Shown: in pieces, positions 35,891 to 43,703 of the stretch
Layout of the letters: every line of letters begins with the position of its first letter
How positions within the stretch are numbered: the stretch's first letter is position 1
From: Nitratireductor aestuarii
Lineage (GTDB): Bacteria; Pseudomonadota; Alphaproteobacteria; Rhizobiales; Rhizobiaceae
Assembly (NCBI RefSeq): GCF_014641695.1
Contig: NZ_BMIF01000014.1
Location: 1-64,000, forward strand
Length of the DNA: 64,000 bases
Reading direction: 5' to 3'
The notes under the pieces: model-generated
What the model was told of the DNA's origin: nothing
The model's database searches: none
Seen by the model: only the letters and a program-made list of their open reading frames with translations
Made by a program: the position numbers and the translations under genes

Positions 35891-37789
35891 ATGAACCGCG
35901 ACCTTGCCATTCTTCTGACGGGCACCGACGAGCCACAGCCGGAACGACGCACGTTGAGGGCTGGCGCTCTTTCAGTCTCGCTTGAAGGCGGAAACCTGCG
36001 AGCGATCCGCTGGCACGGCGTGGAAGCCGTGCGTGCGATCAGCTATCTCGTGCGGGACGAGAACTGGGGCACCTACGCTGCAGATCTGAGCGCCGCCAAG
36101 ATCGAGGAAGGCCCCGACGGCTTTTCGGTCCGATATTCCGGCACCTGCACGAGCGGCAGTGGAGCCTCCCTGCGGTTCGATGCGCGGATTGAAGGAAAGG
36201 CCGAGGGCGAGCTCGTTTTCGAGGTCAGCGCCGTTTCCGACCGGGATTTTTCCACGAACCGGACCGGCTTCAACATCCTTCACCCGATCGTTGGTGTTGC
36301 CGGCGCACCGGCGATCGTCGAACACGTCGACGGGACGGTCGAGCAATCCAGCTTTCCGCTGGTAATCGATCCGGCGCAACCCTTCCTTGCCATGCGGGCG
36401 ATTTCCCACGAAGTGATGCCGGGGGTGCGGGCGACCGTGCGCATGGAAGGCGACACGTTCGAGATGGAAGATCAGCGCAACTGGTCCGATGCCTCGTTCA
36501 AGACCTATGTTCGCCCGCTCGCCCTGCCCTGGCCTTACGTGCTGGCTGCCGGTGAGACGATGGTGCAGACCATCACGGTGACGTTCGCCGGTGAACCTGC
36601 ACGGAAAGTGGCAGCGGCTGCCTCCGACGTGATTGGTATCGAGGTCGGGGCCCCAACGGAGAAAGCCGCCCCCGCTTTCGGATTGAACATCACGCCGGAA
36701 GAAATTTCCGCGACACTTTCTACGCTGAGCCATCTGCAGGCGATCGCGCCGCGCCACCTCATCTTTTCCTATGATCCGTTGCAGGGTCATGGTGAAGACG
36801 CCCTCCAGAATTTCCGTAGACTGCAGCAGAGTTTTCCCGTCCCCGTAACGCTGGAATTCACCCTTCCCTGCAGATCCGATCCAGCGGCGGAACTTGATGT
36901 GCTGGCCCGCGAGATTGCCCGGAGCGGCCTTGACCTGGATGCTTTGGTCGTGGTTCCGGCACCTGATCTGAAATCGACCCCGCCGGGTAGCGTCTGGCCG
37001 GATTGTCCGCCGCTTGACGAGATCTACCAGGCCGCGCGTGATCGATTTCCGAACCTGCGGCTGGGCGGCGGGATGCTCAGCTATTTCACCGAGCTGAACC
37101 GCAAGCGCGTTCCCGCCGACCATCTCGACTTTGTGACCCATACGACGAGCCCGATCGTCCATGCTGCAGACGACCTGAGCGTCATGGAGACGCTGGAAGC
37201 CCTGCCCTTCATCACCGCATCCGTCCGCGAGATCTATGGCGACAAACCTTATCGCATCGGCCCCTCCACCATCGGGATGCGCCACAACCCCTATGGCGCG
37301 GGGCTGGCAGCTAGCGACGGACGCACCCGGCGGACGATGGTCACGGAAGATCCACGCCAGCGCGGGCTGTTCGCGGCGGCCTGGATGATCGGCTATGCCG
37401 CTGCAACGGCGGACGCAGGGCTTGAAGCGCTGACGCTCGGCGCCCTGGCGGGTCCCTTTGGCGTGGTGGAGGACGATAAGCGGCGACCCGCCTTCCATGC
37501 CGCACGTGCACTGGCACAGCTTTCCGGGCAGCCCTTGCGCCGTGTTCATTCGTCAAATTCCGGCGCTGTCCTCGGACTTTCCACCGGATCGGCGCTTGTT
37601 GTGGCCAACACGACGAACGAAGCCGTTTTACTGTCCCTGCCCCAAGTCAGCCGCGTAGAGGTTCTGGATCAGAAAACGGCAGCTACGGCTCGCCACGCCG
37701 ACCAGCTTCCCTCACGAGACTGCCCGGGCAAACGGCTCCGGCTTGGTGCTTATGGCATAGCCATTTGCCAGCTTCCAGGTGATGCATGA
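35891..37789 (+). CDS. apnL: D-apionate lactonase-like protein
   Basis: The product is 632 residues from ATG 35891. The N-terminal half is beta-rich (LEGGNLRAIRWHGVEAVRAI, NRTGFNILHPI), followed by a TIM-barrel-like C-terminal half (PRHLIFSYDPLQGHGED, FVTHTTSPIVHAADDLSVM, IGPSTIGMRHNPYG). Size and pattern fit the apionate lactonase family described in D-apiose pathways, which opens apionolactone to apionate. It overlaps the kinase start by 4 bases and follows ApnO by 45 bases. A glycosidase-like barrel of unknown function is the alternative. Confidence 0.75.
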   Translation: MNRDLAILLTGTDEPQPERRTLRAGALSVSLEGGNLRAIRWHGVEAVRAISYLVRDENWGTYAADLSAAKIEEGPDGFSVRYSGTCTSGSGASLRFDARIEGKAEGELVFEVSAVSDRDFSTNRTGFNILHPIVGVAGAPAIVEHVDGTVEQSSFPLVIDPAQPFLAMRAISHEVMPGVRATVRMEGDTFEMEDQRNWSDASFKTYVRPLALPWPYVLAAGETMVQTITVTFAGEPARKVAAAASDVIGIEVGAPTEKAAPAFGLNITPEEISATLSTLSHLQAIAPRHLIFSYDPLQGHGEDALQNFRRLQQSFPVPVTLEFTLPCRSDPAAELDVLAREIARSGLDLDALVVVPAPDLKSTPPGSVWPDCPPLDEIYQAARDRFPNLRLGGGMLSYFTELNRKRVPADHLDFVTHTTSPIVHAADDLSVMETLEALPFITASVREIYGDKPYRIGPSTIGMRHNPYGAGLAASDGRTRRTMVTEDPRQRGLFAAAWMIGYAAATADAGLEALTLGALAGPFGVVEDDKRRPAFHAARALAQLSGQPLRRVHSSNSGAVLGLSTGSALVVANTTNEAVLLSLPQVSRVEVLDQKTAATARHADQLPSRDCPGKRLRLGAYGIAICQLPGDA

Positions 37790-39084
37790 CGCCGCTGCTT
37801 TCCTGGTATGGCGATGACCTGACAGGGTCAACCGACGTGATGGAAGCGCTGGAACTGCGCGGCATTTCAGCAGTACTGTTCACGGACATACCCGATACCG
37901 GACAGCGTGCGCAGTTCGCCGGGCGGGAAGCCATCGGGATCGCCGGCACAAGCCGCAGCGAGACGCCCCAATGGATGGACGCTAACCTTCCAGCGATCTT
38001 TGAGGCGCTGCGCGACACAGGCGCAGAACTCTGCCACTACAAAATCTGCTCCACCTTTGATTCCGCGCCGCATGTGGGATCAATTGGGCGGGCTCTCGAT
38101 ATCGGAGCGCGTGTCTTCAATCAGGCAACCACACCCGTTGTCGTTGGCGCGCCGCAGCTGCGCCGTTATACGGCCTTCGGCAACCTTTTTGCCGGCTTTC
38201 GTGAGTCAAATTACCGGATCGATCGGCACCCCGTCATGAGCCGTCATCCCGTCACGCCGATGGACGAAGCCGACCTGCGCCTGCATCTCTCCCGCCAGAC
38301 GGAAAAGCCCATCGACCTGATCGATCTCGTCACCCTGAAGCGAGATCCGTCTGAGGAGGAACTGGACGCTTTCTTCACGGCGCCGGTGGTCCTGCTGGAT
38401 GTGCTGGACGACGAGACCCAGCGCATTGTTGGACGACATCTGTGGCGTCGCCGCGCCCAGTCACCCTTCGTGGTCGGCTCGTCCGGCATCGAATATGCCC
38501 TCACCGCCTCCGGCTCAGGCACACCGCTGGCAGGCCGCAATCGCCTGTTCCATGAGCCTGGCTCGCGAGGGCCGATTGCGGTTGTTTCCGGGTCCATGTC
38601 GCCGACCACAGAGCGCCAGATCCGCTTTTCCGCCGACCGGGGGTTTGCGCCCATCTCGGTTTCCGCCACCCAGTTGATCAGCCCGGCCTCGTCTGCGGAA
38701 ATTGCGCGCGCAGTCGAGGAGGCCAGCGCAGCGCTGATTGAGGGCAAAAGCCCAATCCTGTTTACCGCCATGGGCGGGGAAACCGCCCAGATCGACACAG
38801 CCGGTCAGGGTCACCGCATAGGACGCTCGCTCGGTCAGGCGCTTGCGCAACTTGTCGCGCGGCATGGGCTTCACCGTGCCGTCGTCGCCGGTGGTGACAC
38901 TTCCAGCCATGCGATCGCCGAACTCGGCATCTATGCGCTGGAATGCCTTATGCCTTTGCCGAATTCACCTGGTTCGCCGCTATGCCTTGCGCATCGTGCG
39001 GCCGGGTCCGGCAATCTGGAAATCGCCTTCAAGGGCGGTCAGGTCGGGCAGGATGATTACTTTGTACTGGTGCGCGACATCTAG
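37786..39084 (+). CDS. oiaK: Four-carbon acid sugar kinase family (DUF1537), 3-oxo-isoapionate kinase candidate
   Basis: The 432-residue product has the N-terminal substrate domain start LLSWYGDDLTGSTDVMEAL, KICSTFDSAPHVGSIGRAL and a C-terminal nucleotide domain with VAGGDTSSHAIAELGI and GNLEIAFKGGQVG, diagnostic of the DUF1537/four-carbon acid sugar kinase family. In this operon it most likely phosphorylates 3-oxo-isoapionate at C4, feeding the RuBisCO-like enzyme encoded at 32739. The start overlaps the lactonase stop (ATGA). Confidence 0.82.
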   Translation: MTPLLSWYGDDLTGSTDVMEALELRGISAVLFTDIPDTGQRAQFAGREAIGIAGTSRSETPQWMDANLPAIFEALRDTGAELCHYKICSTFDSAPHVGSIGRALDIGARVFNQATTPVVVGAPQLRRYTAFGNLFAGFRESNYRIDRHPVMSRHPVTPMDEADLRLHLSRQTEKPIDLIDLVTLKRDPSEEELDAFFTAPVVLLDVLDDETQRIVGRHLWRRRAQSPFVVGSSGIEYALTASGSGTPLAGRNRLFHEPGSRGPIAVVSGSMSPTTERQIRFSADRGFAPISVSATQLISPASSAEIARAVEEASAALIEGKSPILFTAMGGETAQIDTAGQGHRIGRSLGQALAQLVARHGLHRAVVAGGDTSSHAIAELGIYALECLMPLPNSPGSPLCLAHRAAGSGNLEIAFKGGQVGQDDYFVLVRDI

Positions 39085-39115
39085 TGGCGATGGTTGCTTG
39101 AGCACCATGGGGTAT

Positions 39116-39130
39116 TGGTATAATGAGTAT
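39116..39130 (+). promoter_or_regulatory. TATAAT-containing promoter element before sugar ABC operon
   Basis: TGGTATAATGAG here matches TGGTATGATGAG at 29850-29861, upstream of the TRAP operon, except for one base. It contains a perfect -10 TATAAT (39119-39124), but the -35 is weak (TTGCTT at 39094). It could be a promoter, a regulator site, or both. Confidence 0.4.
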
Positions 39131-39192
39131 GCCACAGCATTTCAGGAGGAGCCGTCGGCTTCAAGCCGGCGTCATTGATTGGGAGGTCAAAG

Positions 39193-40227
39193 ATGCTTCG
39201 TAGACTGTTCTTGTGTTCCACCGTACTTGTTGCTGCATTCGCCGGATCGGCAGGATCCGCCCTTGCGCTCGACCCGGAAAAGCCGGTGATTGCGCTTTCC
39301 AACTCCTTCTACGGTAATACCTGGCGCCGTCAGATGGTGGATGCCTTCACCGCCGAGGCCGAGACGGCCAAGGCTGAAGGCAAGATTGCCAACTTCGTCG
39401 TCCTGAACGGCGATGGCTCGGTTGCCCAGCAGAACAGCCAGATGGCTGAACTCATCCTGCGCGGCGTCGATGCCATCGCGATCAATGCGGCGTCTGAAAC
39501 CGCGTTGAACGGCCTTGCTGAAAAGGCCTGTGCGGCCGGGATCAAGATCATCGCCTTCGACAGCCTGCTAACGGCGGACTGCGCCTGGAAGCTTTCCTTC
39601 GATTTCACCGGTTACAAGACTGAGCAGGCAAAGAAGACCCTGGAGCTGATTGGCAACAAGGGCAACGTCATCGTTGTGCGCGGCGTGAAGGGCTCCGGCC
39701 CCGACAACCTGATGTATTCCGCCCAAAAGGCGGTGCTTGACGAGAACCCTGACGTGAAGATCGTGGCCGAAGTCTACGGGCAGGCAACCGCCTCTGTGGC
39801 GCAATCGGCGATTGCCAACGTGCTGCCAAGCCTGCCGCCCGTCGACGCGGTGCTCGCACAGGGCGGCAGCGATGACTTCGGCATTGCCCAGGCTTTCGAA
39901 CAGGCTGGCGGCCCCTACGCGGAAAAGCTGCCGATCATTGAAGGCGGCGGCTCTTCGGACTTCGTGATCTGGTGGAACAAGCAGGCCGAGAAGGGCTACA
40001 AGACAACCTCCATGAACACCACGCCCGGCATCGGTGGCGCTGCCTTCTGGCTCGCCTACGAGATCGTCAAGGGCGCCAATCCGCCGAAGGAAATGACCAT
40101 GCCGGTCGCCACTGTGGATGAGACCAACCTCGCCGACATGGCCAAGGACCTGAAGCCTGGCATGATCATCAGCCCGAGTTTCGACGAGGCGTGGGTGCAG
40201 GAGAACCTGATCAACAAATCGCACTAA
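39193..40227 (+). CDS. Sugar ABC transporter substrate-binding protein (RbsB-like)
   Basis: The product is 344 residues from ATG 39193 (GGGAGG upstream), with a signal peptide ending near GSALA|LD. The periplasmic-binding-protein type I fold is evident: ALSNSFYGNTWRRQM, AELILRGVDAIAINAAS, GIKIIAFDS and LAQGGSDDFGIAQAF. D-apiose-binding proteins belong to this family. With the ATPase/permease fusion and second permease it forms an importer for apiose, apionate or a related branched sugar. An intercistronic hairpin follows. Confidence 0.87.
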   Translation: MLRRLFLCSTVLVAAFAGSAGSALALDPEKPVIALSNSFYGNTWRRQMVDAFTAEAETAKAEGKIANFVVLNGDGSVAQQNSQMAELILRGVDAIAINAASETALNGLAEKACAAGIKIIAFDSLLTADCAWKLSFDFTGYKTEQAKKTLELIGNKGNVIVVRGVKGSGPDNLMYSAQKAVLDENPDVKIVAEVYGQATASVAQSAIANVLPSLPPVDAVLAQGGSDDFGIAQAFEQAGGPYAEKLPIIEGGGSSDFVIWWNKQAEKGYKTTSMNTTPGIGGAAFWLAYEIVKGANPPKEMTMPVATVDETNLADMAKDLKPGMIISPSFDEAWVQENLINKSH

Positions 40228-40243
40228 TCAGGAAGCTTGGAGC

Positions 40244-40269
40244 GGCCGCTGGCTTAATGGCTGGCGGCC
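40244..40269 (+). terminator. Intercistronic hairpin after sugar-binding protein gene
   Basis: GGCCGC / GCGGCC form a 6-bp stem with a 14-base loop in the 70-base gap between the binding-protein gene and the ATPase/permease gene. There is no T tract. It probably stabilises the 5' transcript or attenuates read-through. Confidence 0.4.
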
Positions 40270-40297
40270 ACCCATTTGGCCAGGGACACTACAGCCG

Positions 40298-42751
40298 ATG
40301 CTAGACGCGATGCTCGAGCCCGCGCCGACCGCTGTTCCGCTCGACGCAAACCGGGAAGCCCTCCTGAGGCTTCAATCGATCGGCAAGAGCTACGGCAGCA
40401 CACGCGCCAACCACGACATCAATCTTGAAATCCATGCGGGCGAAGTGCTTGGCCTCGTCGGAGCGAATGGTGCGGGCAAGTCGACACTGATGCGCATTCT
40501 GTGCGGCGTTACGATGCCGAGTGACGGCACGATGAGACTTGCGGGCGAGCCTCTGGACCTTGCGGCCTTCTCGCCGGCTGAAGCACGCAGGCGCGGAATC
40601 CGCATCGCCTGGCAGGAGCTGTCGCTGTCGCCAAATCTCAGCGTCGCTGAGAATTTCTACGTCGAACAACCGCAATTTGCTCGGCTCAATCCGCTGTGGC
40701 TGAGGGACTATCATCGCCTTGCCAAAGAAGCACTCGAGCGGATCTTTCCGGGCGCCCGGGTGCCCACGAGCCAGCTGGTCGGAGAACTCTCCATTGCCGA
40801 ACGGCAGATGGTGGAAATCGCGCGCGCGGCGAGCGACCCACAGCTGAAGCTTTTGATCCTCGACGAGCCCACCTCTTCGCTTGGGGCGGAACGCAGCAGG
40901 CAGTTGCGCAGCTTCGTCCGCAATCTCACCGCGCGCGGCATCGGCGTCATCTTCATCAGCCACAAGCTGTCCGAGGTGATCGACATCTCCGACCGGGTGG
41001 TCGCCATGCGCAACGGTCAGGTCGTCTGGGTCCGGCAAGCGGAAGGAACAAGCATCGCCGATCTCGTCGACGCCATGGGCGGCGCTGGTGCGGCCCAGGA
41101 GCGGCTCGCGCGGGAGCACGTCAGTGACGGAGAGGTGCGCGTGAGGCTTTCGGGCGATCGCTTCGGTCCGGAACCCATTGAGCTGAAATCGGGAGAAATC
41201 ATCGGCATTGCCGGGCTGGAAGGCAGCGGTCAGCGGGATCTGCTGGCTGCACTTTTCTCGCGCAAGCCTCCGGCCGACATCATGAGGAACGGTCGGACCC
41301 GCTATGTCTCGGGCGATCGCGGCTACGAAGGCGTTTTTCCGCTCTGGAGTGTACTGGACAACATCTCCATCGGCCGCATTGCGAGACGGTCGCCACTTTC
41401 GCTCGTACGCGATGGGCAGGAGCGGCCTGTGGCGCGTGAACGCGCCCGCCGTCTGGCCCTGGATGAACAGCGACTCGATTCCAATATTCTCGACCTCTCC
41501 GGCGGCAACCAGCAGAAGGCGCTGGTGGCGCGTGCGCTCGATGAGGACGCCGACATCATCCTCCTTGATGATCCGACGCGCGGCGTCGACATCGCCGCCA
41601 AGGGAGATTTTTACCGGCTGGTGCGCGAGATCGCCAACGCGGGCAAGCTGGTGATCTGGCATTCCACCGAGGATCTCGAATTCCTTCAATGCGACCGCGT
41701 ACTGGTCTTCGCTGGCGGCGAAATTGTCGCGGAGCTGACGGGCAGCGACATTTCGGAGGAAGCCATTGTTGCAGCCTCCTTCCTGCAACCCAAGAAACCA
41801 CCGGAGGCACCCTCCGAGGGACGCACCAGGGTGATCGCCACGGCGCTGCGCGCCATTCCGTTCGTGAGCCTGCTCGCCGTCTTTGCCATCATGACGTCCA
41901 TCAATCCGCTGGTTGCTTCCACCTTCGGGCTCGAACTTCTGCTAGCGCCAGCCGTGACGCTGGTGCTCATCGCGCTGGCACAGATGTTTGTCGTGGGCGG
42001 CAGCGAAATCGACCTTGGCGTGGGAGGCTTCACCGGGTTCATCAACGTCGTGAGTGCAACCATTCTCGTCGCCTCGCCGCTTCTCGGGATAGGCGCGCTA
42101 GTCGCCGGCCTGCTCGGCTATGCTCTGATCGGCTTCATCATTCAGGCGCGCGCCATTCCCGCGATTGTTGTAACGCTCGGCGCATCCTTCATCTGGATGG
42201 GCATGGGGCAAACCATTCAGTCCTCGCCGGGAGGTTCAGCACCATCGTGGCTGGCGCCGTTGTTCAACTGGTCACTTTGGGGCCTGCCGACCCCGCTCAT
42301 CCTGATCGCGCTTGCTGGAATGGTCGCCGTTTGCCTCGACCGGTCGCCAACCGGTACGATCCTGCGCGCCTTCGGCTCAGGCACCCGGGCGCTTGAACGC
42401 GCCGGCTGGTCACCGATCCGCTATGCCATGCTGCGCTATGTCATCGCCGCAGCCTTCGCCATGGTTGCCGGCCTCTACGTCACCGCCACGAACCATGCGA
42501 GCGACATCAACGCAGGCGCTTCCTTCACGCTGCTCTCGATCGCTGCGGTGGTCATCGGCGGCTGCCAGCTTCTGGGCGGTTTCATCGCGCCACTGGGCGT
42601 GGTTGCAGGCGCGGTGACGCTGGCGCTGATCGGTGCGCTGCTCGCCTCGCTCGGCGTCAACACGGACTATAACGCTGCGGTTCAGGGTAGCCTGCTGATC
42701 GCGATCCTGGCCTTGCAGGCACTTGCTCTGAGGAGGCGCAAAAATGGCTGA
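40298..42751 (+). CDS. Fused sugar ABC transporter ATPase + permease
   Basis: The 817-residue product has two RbsA-type nucleotide-binding domains: the first with GANGAGKSTLM, GELSIAERQMVEIARA and LLILDEPTSSL, the second with the usual degenerate GLEGSGQRDLL, then LSGGNQQKALVARAL and ILLDDPTRGVD. After a linker near residue 505-520 an RbsC-type permease of about 300 residues follows (FVVGGSEIDLGVGGFTGFINV, VVIGGCQLLGGFIAPLG). These are normally two genes. The fused gene overlaps the next permease by 8 bases, so the pore is probably a heterodimer of a tethered and a free permease. Confidence 0.9.
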   Translation: MLDAMLEPAPTAVPLDANREALLRLQSIGKSYGSTRANHDINLEIHAGEVLGLVGANGAGKSTLMRILCGVTMPSDGTMRLAGEPLDLAAFSPAEARRRGIRIAWQELSLSPNLSVAENFYVEQPQFARLNPLWLRDYHRLAKEALERIFPGARVPTSQLVGELSIAERQMVEIARAASDPQLKLLILDEPTSSLGAERSRQLRSFVRNLTARGIGVIFISHKLSEVIDISDRVVAMRNGQVVWVRQAEGTSIADLVDAMGGAGAAQERLAREHVSDGEVRVRLSGDRFGPEPIELKSGEIIGIAGLEGSGQRDLLAALFSRKPPADIMRNGRTRYVSGDRGYEGVFPLWSVLDNISIGRIARRSPLSLVRDGQERPVARERARRLALDEQRLDSNILDLSGGNQQKALVARALDEDADIILLDDPTRGVDIAAKGDFYRLVREIANAGKLVIWHSTEDLEFLQCDRVLVFAGGEIVAELTGSDISEEAIVAASFLQPKKPPEAPSEGRTRVIATALRAIPFVSLLAVFAIMTSINPLVASTFGLELLLAPAVTLVLIALAQMFVVGGSEIDLGVGGFTGFINVVSATILVASPLLGIGALVAGLLGYALIGFIIQARAIPAIVVTLGASFIWMGMGQTIQSSPGGSAPSWLAPLFNWSLWGLPTPLILIALAGMVAVCLDRSPTGTILRAFGSGTRALERAGWSPIRYAMLRYVIAAAFAMVAGLYVTATNHASDINAGASFTLLSIAAVVIGGCQLLGGFIAPLGVVAGAVTLALIGALLASLGVNTDYNAAVQGSLLIAILALQALALRRRKNG

Positions 42752-43700
42752 AAGTCTTGCTTTCCTGCGCCGCCACCGCTGGGTCTGGCCCCTCATCGGC
42801 ATCCTGATCCTCTGGGCCGCGCTGACCGTGCTCACGTCGCGCTTCAGCCTCTATTCGCTGAGCGGCATCGCCATTTCATCGTCCTTCCTGCTGCTCCCGG
42901 CCTTCGGGCAGATGCTGGTGATCACTACGGGACGCGGCAACATCGACCTCTCCATCCCAAGCACCGTAACACTTGCAGCCTACGTCAGCGTCATGACGTC
43001 GGACGGCACGAATGCAGGCTTTGCGCTCACCCTCGCCGCCGTGCTGGCGATTGGTCTGGGCGTTGGCATTTTCAACGCCTTCCTGGTTCTGGTGGTTCGC
43101 ATCCCCGCGATGATCGCAACGCTGGCGAGCGGCTACATTCTTGCAACCGGCGTGATGATCGTGAATGCGCGGATCGGCATGTTCAGCCGCGCGCCGCTAC
43201 ATGGCTGGCTTTCCACGGGAAGGGTTGGAAGTCTCCCCGTGATGCTCATCATTGCGGTGTTGGTCGCCATCGCTGCCGGCTTCCTGCTTTCACGAAGCGC
43301 CTACGGGCGGCAGCTTTTCGCGGTGGGCCAGAGCCAGGAGGCAGCGCGACTGGCGGGCGTCAGGGTGAAGCGCATCATTGCCTCGACCTTCGTCTGCAGC
43401 GCCCTGCTCTCTTCCGTGACCGGTCTGCTGCTGTCGGGCTATGCGGGCGGCGCATTCCTTGAAATGGGAACGCCATATCTCCTGCAGTCCGTCGGCGCAG
43501 TGGTGCTCGGAGGTACGCTAATCGCGGGCGGGAGCGCGACCGCATTCGGCACGCTTCTCGGAGCCATGCTGCTCGTGATGATCGTCACCACCATGCAGAT
43601 TGCCGGCCTCCCGCCTGGCACGCAGGACATCCTGCAAGGTGTGGTGATTATCGGCGTCCTCTCGCTTGCTGGCGCCCGGATGGGTCGCAGCTCGAGCTGA
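42744..43700 (+). CDS. Sugar ABC transporter permease (RbsC-like)
   Basis: The 318-residue inner-membrane protein has eight to ten helices and the family pattern MLVITTGRGNIDLSIPSTVTLAAYV, AVGQSQEAARLAGVRVKRI and AVVLGGTLIAGGSATAFGTLLGA. It starts inside the end of the ATPase/permease fusion gene and is the last gene of the operon. The convergent TPP-enzyme gene begins 3 bases after its stop, with no terminator between. Confidence 0.9.
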   Translation: MAESLAFLRRHRWVWPLIGILILWAALTVLTSRFSLYSLSGIAISSSFLLLPAFGQMLVITTGRGNIDLSIPSTVTLAAYVSVMTSDGTNAGFALTLAAVLAIGLGVGIFNAFLVLVVRIPAMIATLASGYILATGVMIVNARIGMFSRAPLHGWLSTGRVGSLPVMLIIAVLVAIAAGFLLSRSAYGRQLFAVGQSQEAARLAGVRVKRIIASTFVCSALLSSVTGLLLSGYAGGAFLEMGTPYLLQSVGAVVLGGTLIAGGSATAFGTLLGAMLLVMIVTTMQIAGLPPGTQDILQGVVIIGVLSLAGARMGRSSS

Positions 43701-43703
43701 AGA

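Noticed and set aside
35972-37549. 525-codon minus-strand open frame opposite the lactonase-like gene
   Set aside because: Fully antisense to an operon gene with coupled start; low-complexity Arg/His/Gly composition.
40301-41788. 495-codon minus-strand open frame opposite the ATPase/permease fusion
   Set aside because: Antisense to intact Walker and signature motifs; no independent support.
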